A DNA stretch of 64,000 nt from Fodinibacter sp963811825 (GTDB taxonomy: Bacteria; Actinomycetota; Actinomycetes; Actinomycetales; Dermatophilaceae), in contig CAWESS010000007.1 in NCBI GenBank assembly GCA_963811825.1, forward strand, positions 1 to 64,000. The letters run 5' to 3'. Position numbers and translations under genes: made by a program. The notes under the pieces were generated by a model. The model saw nothing but the letters and a program-made list of their open reading frames with translations. It was not told the origin of the DNA and did not search any database. Positions 1 to 10,159 of this stretch are shown piece after piece. Numbering within the stretch: position 1 is the stretch's first letter; every line of letters begins with the position of its first letter.

Positions 1-529
1 ACGACCGCCCCGGGGTTGACGGACACGAAGTCCCCCAGCACGGCGTCGTGACCGATCGTCGCGTTGGGGTTGAGGTGCACGTGGCGCGCCGAGCCGCACG
101 TTGGTCGAGACCGCGACCCCGGCACACACGACGACCCCCTCCCCGATCTCGACCTGTGCGCCGAAGGTCGCGCTCGGGTGGATCGCCGTGAACGGCTGCG
201 CCCCGGCATCCGTCGAGGCGGTCGACGAGCCGTCGCCGCACCTCGGGGCTGCCGACACCGAGCACGTACCGCCGGGGCAGCGTCTCGCTCGCGAGCCACT
301 CCTCGACCGTCCCGAGGAACGCGACGCCGCGGGCTGCGAGCCGCTCGAGGTTGAGCTCGGACGGCCCGTCGTCGACGACGCCGGCCACCTCGAGCGGCGA
401 GCCCGCCGCAGCCATCGCCTCGAGCACGTCGAGGCACTCGCGCCCGAACCCGGACGCGCCGATGACGACGACCGGCTCACGCGACGCCATCGTCGACCCT
501 GCCCGCGGCGACCCGAGGAACGGCGTCAT
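1..529 (-). CDS. NeuD/PglD-like sugar O/N-acetyltransferase (partial, frameshifted)
   Basis: The N-terminal part reads as a PglD/NeuD-type acyltransferase. A short Rossmann-like start (VVVIGASGFGRE, about residues 20-31) is followed by left-handed beta-helix hexapeptides (IHPSATFGAQVEIGEGV, then NATIGHDAVLGD) that form the acetyl-CoA site in this family. The C-terminus lies beyond the window. The ATG at 529 overlaps the stop of the upstream transferase gene (ATGA) and has GGAGG six bases upstream. The frame changes twice, near 211 and near 88, each time as one extra base, so the protein is only readable across both shifts. In the Pgl pathway this enzyme acetylates the 4-amino group of a UDP-4-amino-4,6-dideoxy sugar; that role here is inferred from the operon. 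Confidence 0.72.
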   Translation of the reverse strand, partial: MTPFLGSPRAGSTMASREPVVVIGASGFGRECLDVLEAMAAAGSPLEVAGVVDDGPSELNLERLAARGVAFLGTVEEWLASETLPRRYVLGVGSPEVRRRLVDRLDGCRGAAVHGDPPERDLRRTGRDRGGGRRVCRGRGLDQRAARRATCTSTPTRRSVTTPCWGTSCPSTPGRS

Positions 530-1116
530 CGTCGCCTCCCCCTCACCCGTGATCCCCTGCCGGCGCAGACCGCCCGCACCGTGCGGGCCAGGATCGCCAG
601 GTCCAGGCGCAGGCTGCGCCGGTCGACGTACTCCACGTCGAGGGCGAGCCGGTCCTCCCACGCGAGACCGTTGCGCCCCGACACCTGGGACAGGCCCGTC
701 ACGCCCGGTCGCACCTCGTGCCGCCTCGCCTGCTCGGGCGTGTAGCGCGGCAGGTACTCCACGAGCAGCGGCCGGGGCCCGACCAGGCTCATGTCGCCCT
801 TGAGCACGTTCCACAGGGTGGGCAGCTCGTCCAGGCTCGTGGAGCGAAGGAAGCGGCCCACGGAGGTGAGGCGGTCGGCATCCGTGACGTGGCTGGCGTC
901 CGGATGCCGCATGGTGCGGAACTTCACGAGCACGAAGACCACGCCGTCACGCCCGGGGCGGGGCTGACGGAAGAGCACGGGGCGGCCGTGCGCGGCGAGG
1001 ACGACGCCCGCGGTGACGAGCTGGACGGGCGCGCTGAGCACCAGCCCGACGGCGCTGACCGCGATGTCCATCCCGCGCTTGGCGACGTCGTCGCGGCGTC
1101 GCTCAGGCCGCGCCAC
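526..1116 (-). CDS. Bacterial sugar transferase (PglC/WcaJ-type phosphoglycosyl transferase)
   Basis: A 196-residue monotopic phosphoglycosyl transferase. It has the usual N-terminal KRGMDIAVSAVGL start with a re-entrant hydrophobic helix (about residues 15-40), then KFRTMR, the catalytic-type SLDELPTLWNVLKGDMSLVGPRP stretch and PGVTGLSQVSGRN. The family moves a sugar-1-phosphate from a UDP-sugar to undecaprenyl phosphate at the inner face of the membrane. At about 200 residues it is the small PglC form, without the extra membrane helices of WbaP. The GTG start at 1116 has GGAGGG just upstream and overlaps the end of the aminotransferase gene. It is co-transcribed with sugar-nucleotide biosynthesis genes and probably starts assembly of a lipid-linked glycan. 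Confidence 0.88.
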   Translation of the reverse strand: MARPERRRDDVAKRGMDIAVSAVGLVLSAPVQLVTAGVVLAAHGRPVLFRQPRPGRDGVVFVLVKFRTMRHPDASHVTDADRLTSVGRFLRSTSLDELPTLWNVLKGDMSLVGPRPLLVEYLPRYTPEQARRHEVRPGVTGLSQVSGRNGLAWEDRLALDVEYVDRRSLRLDLAILARTVRAVCAGRGSRVRGRRR

Positions 1117-2258
1117 GGTGACCCTCCAGGAAGGAGGTGATGGCCGCGTGGACCCGAGCCATCCGCGCGTCGTCGAGCACCGAGCCGCTCGGCAGCGACA
1201 GGCCGGTCGTGAACAGCCGCTCGCTCGTGCCGTCGACCACCGCCCTGCGCCCCGGCGAACACCGGCTGCAGGTGCATCGGCTTCCACAGCGGCCGGGCCT
1301 CGATGTCCTCGGCCGCGAGCGCCAGCCGAAGGTCCTCGCTCGTGAACCCGGCCACCGACGGGTCGACGACCACCGAGGTCAGCCAGCAGTTGTCGCGGGT
1401 GTCTCCCCCGTCCGCCCCCGAGGGCTCACCGAAGACGGTGACGCCCGGCACGTCCGCGAACAGCTCGAGGTAGCCCAGCCGGTGCTGGCGCCGACGCTCC
1501 ACCATCTCGTCGAGGCGGGCGAGCTGGGCGCGGCCGAGCGCCGCCAGGATGTTCGACAGGCGGCAGTTGTAGCCGATCTCGGTGTGTTCGTAGTGCACGA
1601 CCGGCTGCCGGGCCTGGGTCGAGAGGTACCGGACTCGCTGCGCCAGCTCGCCGTCATCGGTGAGCAGGGCGCCGCCCACCCGACGACGTCATCACCTTGT
1701 TGCCGTTGAACGACACGGCGGCGGCCACCCCGAACGAGGGGGCCGGGCGGCCGGCGCGCGTGGCGCCCAGCGACTCCGCGGCATCCGAGAAGACCGGCAC
1801 GCCGTGGGCGCGCGCGATGACGTCGATCCGCTCGTGGTCGACGACCTTGCCGAGGAGGTCGACGGGCACCACGGCCGAGACGGGGATGCCGTCCGCCGCC
1901 ATCGCGTCGAAGGCCTCGGCGAGCAGGTCGGGGTTGAGGTTGCCGGACTCGTCGCAGTCGACGAACACCGGCTGCGCCCCGGTGTAGGTGATCGCGTTGG
2001 CCGTCGCCGCGAAGGTCATGGTGGCCGTCAGCACGGCGGTCCCGGGGCCCACCCCGAGCGTCAGCAACCCGAGGTGCAGCGCCGCCGTGCCGGACGACAG
2101 GGCGACGCAGTGGTCGCGCCCGCCGTAGGCGGCCAGCTCGGCCTCGAAGCCGTCGACCTCGGGGCCGAGCGGGGCGACCCAGCCCGAACGGATGGCGCGC
2201 ACGAGCGCCGCCTCCTCGGCCTCGGTCACGTCCGGTGAGGACAGGTGGATCCGCTCGC

Positions 2259-2262
<4 letters not shown>
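1103..2262 (-). CDS. DegT/DnrJ/EryC1 (PglE-like) sugar aminotransferase, frameshifted
   Basis: A PLP-dependent NDP-sugar aminotransferase of about 385 residues. It starts with the family's LSSPDVTEAEEAALVRAIRSG segment. It keeps the cofactor-binding SSGTAALHLGL, the SDAAESLGA motif, and SFNGNKVMTSSGGA, whose lysine forms the internal aldimine. The C-terminal segment reads IGYNCRLSNILAALGRAQL. Enzymes of this family aminate C4 of UDP-4-keto-6-deoxy-GlcNAc, which matches the dehydratase gene in the same operon. The GTG at 2262 overlaps the stop of the dehydrogenase gene (GTGA). One extra base near 1673 and another near 1245 break the frame. With both removed, the length is a whole number of codons and the protein ends normally beside the next start. 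Confidence 0.85.
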
Positions 2263-3547
<1,285 letters not shown>

Positions 3548-3551
<4 letters not shown>

Positions 3552-5372
3552 CACGTCGGTTCCGACGGCGAGCCGGGATCGTGCTCGGGCGGCCGCACCT
3601 GGGCAGACATCTGGCGACGCAGCAGGGGCCCGATGTGGTCGATCGCCGCGTCGTCGACGAGCACCTCGACCGGGTCGAGCGGGGGCACGGAGACCTGGGT
3701 GATCAGCGGGTGCCGGCTCGGCGTGCGCCTGCTCGTGCGCACTGAGGAGCACCTCGTGCAGCTTCTCGCCGTGACGCAGCCCGGTGTACTCGATGTCGAC
3801 GGAGCGATGGGACTCGTCGATGAGCCGACGTGCCACGTCGACGATGCGCACCGGCTCACCCATGTCGAGGACGAGGACGTCCCCCGACTGCCCGATGGCG
3901 CCCGACTGGAGCACGAGCTCGCAGGCCTCCGGGATGGTCATGAAGAACCGGGTGACGTCGGGGTGGGTGACGGTGACCGGACCGCCGCGGTCGATCTGGG
4001 CACGGAAGGCGTCGAGCACCGAACCGCGCGACCCGAGGACGTTGCCGAACCGCACCGAGATGTAGGGCAGGCCGGTGTCGTGGGCGAACCACGACGTCAG
4101 CCGCTCGGACAGCCGCTTGGTCTGGCCGAGGACACTCGTGGCGTCGGCCGCCTTGTCCGTGGAGATGTTCACGAAGTGGCGCACCCCGTGGGCCCTCGCC
4201 CGCTGCAGCACGTTGAGGGAGCCGATGACGTTGGTCTTCCAGCCCTCCTCCGGGTAGCGCTCGAGCATCGGCAGGTGCTTGAGCGCCGCGGCGTGGAACA
4301 CGACGTCCGGGCGGTGCTTGGCGAAGACGTCGTCGAGCGCCGCGGTGTCGCGGATGTCGCACAGCACGAGGTCGTCGCGGTCGAGCAGCCCGGACCCGTA
4401 GAGCGCGAGCTGCGCGGCGTGCAGGGCGGACTCGTCACGATCGAGCAGGACGAGCCGGCCAGGTTGCAGCTCGTGCACCTGGCGAGCCAGCTCGGAGCCG
4501 ATGGATCCACCCGCCCCCGTGACGAGGACGGCCTTGCCGTAGACGTAGTCGGCGATCTCGTGCAGGTCCGTGGTCACCGGGCGGCGGCCGAGGAGGTCGG
4601 CAACGTTGAACTCGCGCAGCTTGTCGAGCTCGACCTGCCCTCCGATCATCTCGCGCACCGGCGGCACGACGACCAGCTGGAGCCCCGCCAGCGAGCACTG
4701 GTCGGCCAGTGCCTGGATGAACTTCGGCTCGGCCTGGCTGATGGCGAGGACGACCACCTCGGCGCCCGACGCGCGTGCCGCTTCGACGAGGTCGGCACCG
4801 GTGCCGAGCACCCGGTGACGCCGCACCCGGAGGAAGCGCTTGTTGGGGTCGTCGTCGACGAACCCGACGATCGTGTAAGGCGGCTCGTCTGCGGTATCGA
4901 CGAGCCGAGCGACCTGGTGGCCGGCATCCCCAGCGCCGTAGATCAAGGCCCCGGTCGCGCCGGTGGCCTGGCGGTCGCGGTTGCGGATCGCGCGAAAGAC
5001 CCAGCGCCCCGCGGCCATGAAGAGGAAGGCCAGCGACGGCATCGCGACGGCCAGCCCGCGGGAGAACACCGGTTGGGTGAGGAAGAAGACGACGCCGAGG
5101 ATGACACTGATACCCGCGACGAGGCTCCCGAGCACCGTGACCTCGTCGAAGCTGCCGATCTTGCTGCGGCCCAGGTAGAGGTGGAAGCGGAAGCCACCGA
5201 TGATCTGGAGAACGATGGCGGCCACCGTGTAGGCGACGGCCGCTTGCCAGACCCGCTCGGACAGGCTCAGGTCATGGCGAACGAGGAGGAACGCGACCAG
5301 GGCGAGCGCCCACGAGAAGGCGTCCCAGCCGATCACGACCAAACGTCTGAGGTACACCGACTCTCGCGACAC
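3548..5372 (-). CDS. Membrane UDP-GlcNAc 4,6-dehydratase (CapD/PglF/WbpM family), frameshifted
   Basis: About 607 residues: four N-terminal transmembrane helices (starting LVVIGWDAFSWALALVAF), a CoA-binding-like Rossmann region (ALIYGAGDAGHQVARL), then the extended SDR dehydratase domain with VLVTGAGGSIGSELARQV, FHAAALKHLPMLE, STDKA and RFGNVLGSRGS. This is the PglF/WbpM architecture, which makes UDP-4-keto-6-deoxy-HexNAc, the first step of bacillosamine or fucosamine-type sugars. The GTG at 5372 was chosen because GAGAGGA lies just upstream; an ATG at 5444 is the alternative. One extra base near 3714 shifts the last 55 codons; with it removed, the ORF ends in TGA overlapping the next GTG. 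It is the first gene of the five-gene minus-strand operon. Confidence 0.88.
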
Positions 5373-5480
5373 CTGTCCTCTCCCCCTGCTGCGACGACGA
5401 ACGAAGTCCCCACCGTAACGACCCGTGAGTGCTTCCCGACTCATACGAATGGCCAATCTACGCTGCTGACTCGGCCATAC

Positions 5481-5508
5481 TTGACCTACAACCATTTGGT
5501 TGTATGAT
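5481..5508 (+). promoter_or_regulatory. Promoter with embedded palindromic ArsR operator
   Basis: TTGACC (5481-5486) and TATGAT (5503-5508), 16 bases apart, make a good sigma-70 promoter. The spacer and the first bases of the -10 are filled by the inverted repeat TACAACCA-TT-TGGTTGTA (5487-5504). ArsR-family repressors bind such short ACAACC...GGTTGT palindromes, so this is very probably the autoregulatory operator of the next gene. Transcription should begin near 5515. Confidence 0.8.
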
Positions 5509-5515
5509 TCAGGTT

Positions 5516-5845
5516 GTGAACGAGAACGACGAGGACGGTGCGGACGCCCTGTTCCACGCGCTCTCCGACCGCACTCGGCGCGACATCCTGCGCCGCGTGC
5601 TGGCCGGTGAACACTCGATCACCACCCTGGCGGCGAGCTATGACATGAGCTTCGCCGCCGTCCAGAAACACGTGGCCGTTCTCGAAAGGGCTGGGCTGCT
5701 CACCAAGCGACGTCATGGTCGCGAGCAGCTGGCCAGCGGCGACGTGGTGGCGATCCGCTCGGTCGCCTCGATGCTCGACGAGCTCGAGGCAGTCTGGCGG
5801 GGACGGATCGCCCGCATCGATGACCTACTCAGCAAGGAGACCTGA
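5516..5845 (+). CDS. ArsR-family winged-helix regulator
   Basis: A 109-residue winged-helix protein (ALFHALSDRTRRDILRRVL, then SFAAVQKHVAVLERAGLL, then the wing KRRHGREQ). There are no metal-binding cysteines, so it belongs to the ArsR branch that partners SRPBCC/AHSA1 proteins rather than the arsenic sensors. The start is debatable. An ATG at 5504 sits inside the -10 element and would not be transcribed, while the GTG at 5516 falls at the predicted transcription start, implying a leaderless mRNA. It is followed one base later by the SRPBCC gene, forming the usual two-gene unit, and it probably represses its own promoter through the palindrome in front of it. Confidence 0.88.
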   Translation: MNENDEDGADALFHALSDRTRRDILRRVLAGEHSITTLAASYDMSFAAVQKHVAVLERAGLLTKRRHGREQLASGDVVAIRSVASMLDELEAVWRGRIARIDDLLSKET

Positions 5846-5846
5846 C

Positions 5847-6347
5847 ATGCCCGTCACCGACATCACCACCGACGTCGACACCCGGACGCTCACCATCACG
5901 GCGGAGTTCGCCGCCCCCGTCGCGCGGGTCTGGGCGATGTACGCCGACCCCCGCCAGCTCGAGCAGGTGTGGGGCCCGCCCGAGTACCCCGCGACCTTCG
6001 TCGACCACGACCTGCGCCCCGGCACCCGCACGACCTACTACATGACCTCCCCCGAGGGCGAGAAGTTCGCGGGCTACTGGGACATCACCGAGGTCGTGGA
6101 GCACCAGCACTTCGCGTTCCTCGACGGTTTCGCCGATTCCGACCTGGCGCCCAACCCCGACCTGCCCGTCTCGACGAACGTCTACTCGTTCACGGAGGTG
6201 GACGGCAGCACCCGTGCGGTGTTCTCGGGCACGTACGAGACCGCCGAAGGTCTGCAGACCGTCCTCGACATGGGCATGGTCGAGGGAGCGACGTCCGCGA
6301 TCAACCAGATCGACGGCTTCCTCACCGGCGCACCTGCCCGCGCCTGA
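5847..6347 (+). CDS. SRPBCC (AHSA1-like) domain protein
   Basis: A 166-residue START/SRPBCC-fold protein of the activator-of-Hsp90-like group (ITAEFAAPVARVWAMYADP near the N-terminus, then EQVWGPPEYPATF and TGAPARA at the end). These form a deep hydrophobic cavity; their ligand is usually unknown. The ATG at 5847 has AAGGAG eight bases upstream, and the gene starts one base after the ArsR stop, so the two are translated from one mRNA. The ArsR-SRPBCC pairing is common in actinobacteria and suggests that the regulator senses a small molecule handled by this protein; that link is inference. Confidence 0.85.
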   Translation: MPVTDITTDVDTRTLTITAEFAAPVARVWAMYADPRQLEQVWGPPEYPATFVDHDLRPGTRTTYYMTSPEGEKFAGYWDITEVVEHQHFAFLDGFADSDLAPNPDLPVSTNVYSFTEVDGSTRAVFSGTYETAEGLQTVLDMGMVEGATSAINQIDGFLTGAPARA

Positions 6348-6460
6348 CCGGCCGGTGGCCGTTCATGGTCAATTGGGGCCATGGACGGCCTTCGCCGCCC
6401 CTCGTACTCTCGATGAGGGCCGACCGGACGACGGTCGCCCGGCCCGCCCGTGGAGGAACC

Positions 6461-6841
6461 ATGCTCGGCGACCACGACAGCATTGCCGTCCTCGCGGTGA
6501 AGGACCTGGCCCGCGCCCGGACGTTCTACGAGGACGTCCTCGGCCTCACGAGCCCACGGGAGGTGGCCGACGGCGTGCTGTATGCCGCGGGCTCGGGGAC
6601 GTTCCTCGTGTACCCGTCGTCGTTCGCGGGCACGAACAAGGCCACGGCGATGTCCTTCCAGATCCCCCAGGACCAGTTCGACGCCGAGGTGGCGACCCTG
6701 CGTCAGCGCGGTGTCACCTTCTCGACGTTCGAGGCCGAGGGGCTCACCTGGACCGATGGGGTCGCGTCCTACGGCGACTTCCACAGTGCGTGGTTCGAGG
6801 ACCCGGACGGCAACGTCCTCAACGTCGAGACGGGCGTGTAG
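6461..6841 (+). CDS. VOC (glyoxalase/bleomycin-resistance) family protein
   Basis: A 126-residue single vicinal-oxygen-chelate module with two beta-alpha-beta-beta-beta repeats: VLAVKDLARARTFYEDVLGL at residues about 10-29 and WFEDPDGNVLNVE near the end. The conserved metal-ligand positions look plausible (His/Glu/Glu type), but the substrate cannot be read from sequence. The ATG at 6461 follows GGAGGA by three bases. It stands 113 bases after the SRPBCC gene, with no clear terminator between them. Function could be lyase, dioxygenase or antibiotic binding. Confidence 0.82.
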   Translation: MLGDHDSIAVLAVKDLARARTFYEDVLGLTSPREVADGVLYAAGSGTFLVYPSSFAGTNKATAMSFQIPQDQFDAEVATLRQRGVTFSTFEAEGLTWTDGVASYGDFHSAWFEDPDGNVLNVETGV

Positions 6842-6976
6842 GTCACGCCTTCCTCGCGGACCCGGAGCTTCGACAGCCCCAGATCCGTCCGTCACCCCCG
6901 CCGACCGAGGACCGTCCCCTGTTCTACGGTCGGTGCGGGCCACCGACCGTCGGCGGCCCGGACAGGAGAGCGGACC

Positions 6977-7450
6977 ATGACGGACCGGGACACGATCACC
7001 GAGGTCATGCGCGCGACGCGCATCGCCGTCCTCACCTACGAGGACGACGAGGGCCGACTGGTCTCGACACCGATGGGAACCCAGGACTTCGAGGATCCCG
7101 CCACGGTCTGGTTCATCACCGAGGCCGACAGCGACAAGGTCGCCGCCATCTGCTCGCGACCACGCGTCAACGTGGCGTACGCCTCGGACGCGGGCTGGGT
7201 GTCCCTGTCGGGCTCCGCGCGGCTGAACCGGGACCGAGCAAAGCTCGAGCAGCTCTGGGACGCCTCTGCCTCCGCCTTCATGTCGGGTGGGCCCGATGAT
7301 CCCAACAGCGCCCTCCTCGAGATCACCGGCGACACCGCCCAGGTGTGGGAGTCCCCCGGCAAGGTCGGCTTCCTCGTTCAGCTCGTGAAGGGACTGGTCT
7401 CCAAGGAGGACCCCCAGCGCGACGAGGACGCGCCCGTCGTCGACCTCTGA
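6977..7450 (+). CDS. Pyridoxamine 5'-phosphate oxidase-like (general stress protein 26 type) flavin-binding protein
   Basis: A 157-residue split beta-barrel protein (RIAVLTYEDDEGRLVSTPM at the N-terminus, VWFITEADSDKVAAI, then NVAYAS-AGWVSLSGSARL). This is the FMN/F420-binding PNPOx-like fold typical of the YdaG/general stress protein 26 group. Such proteins bind flavin or F420 and often act in redox stress; no specific substrate is visible. The ATG at 6977 follows CAGGAGAGCGG. The 135 bases between it and the VOC gene show no other feature. Its 3' end faces lpdA, which is convergent. Confidence 0.82.
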   Translation: MTDRDTITEVMRATRIAVLTYEDDEGRLVSTPMGTQDFEDPATVWFITEADSDKVAAICSRPRVNVAYASDAGWVSLSGSARLNRDRAKLEQLWDASASAFMSGGPDDPNSALLEITGDTAQVWESPGKVGFLVQLVKGLVSKEDPQRDEDAPVVDL

Positions 7451-7512
7451 TTCGCGGGTGCGGCGGCCGCGGGGTGCGGGGGCGGACGGCATCCGGGGTG
7501 CGTGTGGTCGCC

Positions 7513-8910
7513 TCAGAAGTTGATCATGTGGCCGACGATGCCCTCGACGGCCTCCTTGACCGCCTCGGACAGGGTCGGGTGGGCGAAGACGTTGCGCGCG
7601 ACCTCGTCGGCCGTGAGGTCCCACTTCTGGGCCAGGGTCAGCACGGGCAGCAGCTCGGTGACGTCCGGGCCGATCATGTGGGCGCCGAGGATCTCGTTGT
7701 GCTTCGCGTCGGCGACGATCTTGACGAATCCGACGGAGTCGCCGAGGCCGACCGCCTTGCCGTTGGCGGCGAAGGGGAAGGTCGCCGTCTTGACGTCGTA
7801 GCCCTTCTCGCGGGCCTGCGCCTCGGAGTAGCCGAACGAGCCGATCTGCGGGTGGCAGTAGGTGGCCCGCGGGACGAAGTCGTAGTCGACGGGCATCGTG
7901 TCGGCACCGGCGATGGTCTCCGCCGCGACGATGCCCTGCGCCTCGGCGACGTGCGCGAGCATCATCTTCCCGGTGCAGTCGCCGATGGCGTAGACGTTGG
8001 GGACGTTGGTGCGGCAGTAGTCGTCGATCTCGATGACGCCGCGGTCGGTCACCGTGACACCGGTCGACTCCAGGCCGTAGCCCTCGACGCGGGCCGCGAA
8101 GCCGATGGCCGAGAGGAACTTGTCGGCCTCGAGCACCTGCTGGTCACCGCCGGATGCCGGGGAGACCGTCACCTTCACGCCGGAACCGGTGTCCTCGACG
8201 GACTCGACCTTGGTGCCGAGCATGACCTTCACGCCGAGCTTCTTGTAGTGCTTGGCGAGCTCCTTGGAGATGTCGGCGTCCTCGGTGGGCACCATGCGGT
8301 CGAGGAACTCCACGATCGTCACGTCGACACCGAAGTTCTTCATGACGTAGGCGAACTCGACGCCGATCGCCCCGGAGCCGGCGATGATCATCGAGCCGGG
8401 CAGCTCGGGGTCGAGGATCTGCTCCTCGTAGGTCACGACGTTCTGCGACACGGTGACGCCGGGCAGCATCCGGGTCGTCGCACCGGCGCCGATGATCAGG
8501 TGGTCGAAGGTCAGCTGGCGGCTCGAGCCGTCGTTGAGCGCGACATCCATCGAGGACGGGCCGGTGAGGGTGCCCCAGCCGTCGATCTCCTCGATCTTGT
8601 TCTTCTTCATGAGGAAGTGCACGCCCTTGACGATGCCGTCGGACACCTGGCGCGAGCGCTTGTGCGTGGGCCCGTAGGACATCGTGGCGTCGCCCTCGAT
8701 GCCGTACTTCGCCTTGTCGTGGGCGAGCAGGTGCGCGAGCTCGGCGTTCTTGATCAGCGCCTTGCTCGGGATGCAGCCGACGTTGAGGCAGACCCCGCCC
8801 CAGTACTTCTTCTCGACGACGGCGACCTTCTTCCCCAGCTGGGACGCGCGGATCGCCGCGACGTAACCACCAGGACCAGCACCGAGCACGACGACGTCAA
8901 AATCAGCCAT
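7513..8910 (-). CDS. lpdA: Dihydrolipoyl dehydrogenase
   Basis: An intact 465-residue FAD disulfide oxidoreductase, the E3 subunit of 2-oxoacid dehydrogenase complexes. It has the FAD site VVVLGAGPGGYVAAIRA (residues 6-22), the redox-active disulfide GGVCLNVGCIPSKAL, the NAD site IIAGSGAIGVEFA, the second FAD motif VYAIGDCTGKMMLAHVA, and the C-terminal HAHPTLSEA-type catalytic His/Glu (here FAHPTLSEAVKEA). It oxidises dihydrolipoamide with NAD+. The ATG at 8910 follows ndk by 31 bases. Without the frameshift in ndk, the two genes are clearly separate. Confidence 0.96.
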   Translation of the reverse strand: MADFDVVVLGAGPGGYVAAIRASQLGKKVAVVEKKYWGGVCLNVGCIPSKALIKNAELAHLLAHDKAKYGIEGDATMSYGPTHKRSRQVSDGIVKGVHFLMKKNKIEEIDGWGTLTGPSSMDVALNDGSSRQLTFDHLIIGAGATTRMLPGVTVSQNVVTYEEQILDPELPGSMIIAGSGAIGVEFAYVMKNFGVDVTIVEFLDRMVPTEDADISKELAKHYKKLGVKVMLGTKVESVEDTGSGVKVTVSPASGGDQQVLEADKFLSAIGFAARVEGYGLESTGVTVTDRGVIEIDDYCRTNVPNVYAIGDCTGKMMLAHVAEAQGIVAAETIAGADTMPVDYDFVPRATYCHPQIGSFGYSEAQAREKGYDVKTATFPFAANGKAVGLGDSVGFVKIVADAKHNEILGAHMIGPDVTELLPVLTLAQKWDLTADEVARNVFAHPTLSEAVKEAVEGIVGHMINF

Positions 8911-8941
8911 GCCTGCCACCCTATCGGCCGGGGCGACGCTC

Positions 8942-9366
8942 TCAGAGTCCGGGGAACCAGATGCCGATCTCACGCGCTCGGCCGACTCCGGCGAGTCCGA
9001 GCCGTGGACGATGTTCTTCTGCACCTTGGCACCCCAGTCGCGGCCGAGGTCTCCGCGGATCGTGCCCGGCAGGGCGGCCGTGGGGTCGGTGGCGCCGGCC
9101 AGGGCCCGGAAGCCCGCGATGCACTGCTCCCCCTCGATGACGACGGCGGCCACCTCGCCGGAGGACATGAACTCCACGAGCGGCTCGAAGAAGGGCTTGC
9201 CCTCGTGCTCGGCGTAGTGGGCGTGCAGCCGATCGAGGTCGGGCGTCACGACCTGGAGGGCGACGAGGCGGTAGCCCTTGGCCTCGATGCGGCGCAGCAC
9301 CTCACCGGTGAGGCCGCGGGCGAAACCGTCGGGCTTGACGAGGACGAGAGAGCGTTCGGTGGTCAC
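8942..9366 (-). CDS. ndk: Nucleoside-diphosphate kinase, one frameshift near the C-terminus
   Basis: About 141 residues. It starts with the family signature ERSLVLVKPDGFARGL and contains the active-site histidine segment NIVHGSDS, followed by ESAE and the C-terminal REIGIWFPGL. It balances NTP pools by transferring the gamma phosphate through phosphohistidine. One base is missing near 8975, between SAE and REIGIW. Restoring it gives an exact codon count and the usual WFPGL end. Without it, translation would run into lpdA and give a false Ndk-Lpd fusion. The start is GTG. Its upstream partner is the DUF4233 gene, as in many actinobacteria. Confidence 0.93.
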
Positions 9367-9408
9367 CCGTCCACCCTAGTGCCGGGTGGTGCCGTCGAGA
9401 GGCCGCGC

Positions 9409-9822
9409 TCAGGCGACGTCGGTCGCGGGCTCGTCGGCTCCCACCAGCTCGCGCTCCGCGACGATGCGGTCGACCTTCATCCCCTGGATGAGGAGCAGCA
9501 CCCACAGGGCCGTGAACACGATCGCCACCCCGATCATCGCGGTGACGAGCACGGCACTGGCCCACGTGAGGGCCTGGACGATCCACCCGAGCGTGATGCC
9601 GTAGGGCCGGCGCATGAGGCCCGAGGAGACCAGGGCGATCAGGGCCAGGCCCAGCCCGACCCACATGAGCCGCTCGCCGTCCTCCGGGCGGCCGTCCGCG
9701 ATCGCGTTGCCGCGCGCGACGAGGGCGAAGAAGGACAGGATGATGGCCTGCCCGAACAGGACGATCGCGAGCAGCCGGAAGGTGAACTTGCCCTGCCGGC
9801 CGTAGAACGGCAGCCGCGTCAT
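9409..9822 (-). CDS. DUF4233 membrane protein
   Basis: A 137-residue protein with four predicted transmembrane helices (LLAIVLFGQAIILSFFAL; LMWVGLGLALIALVSSGL; ITLGWIVQALTWASAVLV; MIGVAIVFTALWVLLLIQG). It matches the DUF4233 family that sits between folC and ndk in actinobacteria. Function is unknown. The ATG at 9822 overlaps the stop of the upstream gene by four bases (ATGA), and the ndk start lies 43 bases downstream, so the set is probably one operon. Here folC is 4.4 kb away, so the classic trio is broken. Confidence 0.85.
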   Translation of the reverse strand: MTRLPFYGRQGKFTFRLLAIVLFGQAIILSFFALVARGNAIADGRPEDGERLMWVGLGLALIALVSSGLMRRPYGITLGWIVQALTWASAVLVTAMIGVAIVFTALWVLLLIQGMKVDRIVAERELVGADEPATDVA

Positions 9823-10088
9823 CCGCCGGTCTTCCACCGGCGGGTCTCCACGGCGGCCTTGGACTGGGCGAGGCCGGCACCGGTCGCTGCCCGGTAGTGC
9901 TTGATCGCGCCGATCAGCTCACCGCGCGACAGCGCCGCGTCGATGGTCTGCTGCACCTCCGGCGACAGCTCCTCGACGGGGGTGAACGTCGTGCCCGTGG
10001 TTCCGCGGCTGGCCCGCATGGACGTGACGACCCACCAGATGAGCAGCGCGGCCGCGACGATGAGGAGCAGCTTGAGGAACGGAGGCAT
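9819..10088 (-). CDS. Small membrane protein with ribosomal L7/L12 C-terminal-like domain
   Basis: An 89-residue protein: one N-terminal transmembrane helix (LLLIVAAALLIWWVVTS, residues about 6-22), a short linker, then a segment like the C-terminal domain of ribosomal protein L7/L12 (IGAIKHYRAATGAGLAQSKAAVE). In L7/L12 that domain contacts translation factors; a membrane-tethered copy has no established role. The ATG at 10088 is preferred to an upstream in-frame GTG/ATG because the hydrophobic helix then begins near the N-terminus. It overlaps the DUF4233 gene by four bases and is presumably translationally coupled to it. Confidence 0.75.
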   Translation of the reverse strand: MPPFLKLLLIVAAALLIWWVVTSMRASRGTTGTTFTPVEELSPEVQQTIDAALSRGELIGAIKHYRAATGAGLAQSKAAVETRRWKTGG

Positions 10089-10159
10089 GGTCCTAGCGTA
10101 GGCGGGCGTCGCCGGCATCCGGTCGGCGCTTGCGGGACGCCGTCTGGTGGGATGGGCGC

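Noticed and set aside
1131..1140. Textbook ribosome site AAGGAGGTGA on the plus strand
   Set aside because: It lies inside the minus-strand aminotransferase gene, and no supported plus-strand gene follows.
7513..9366. Apparent Ndk-Lpd fusion protein
   Set aside because: A single missing base near 8975 removes the Ndk stop. The normal REIGIWFPGL end and a separate ATG for lpdA are present.
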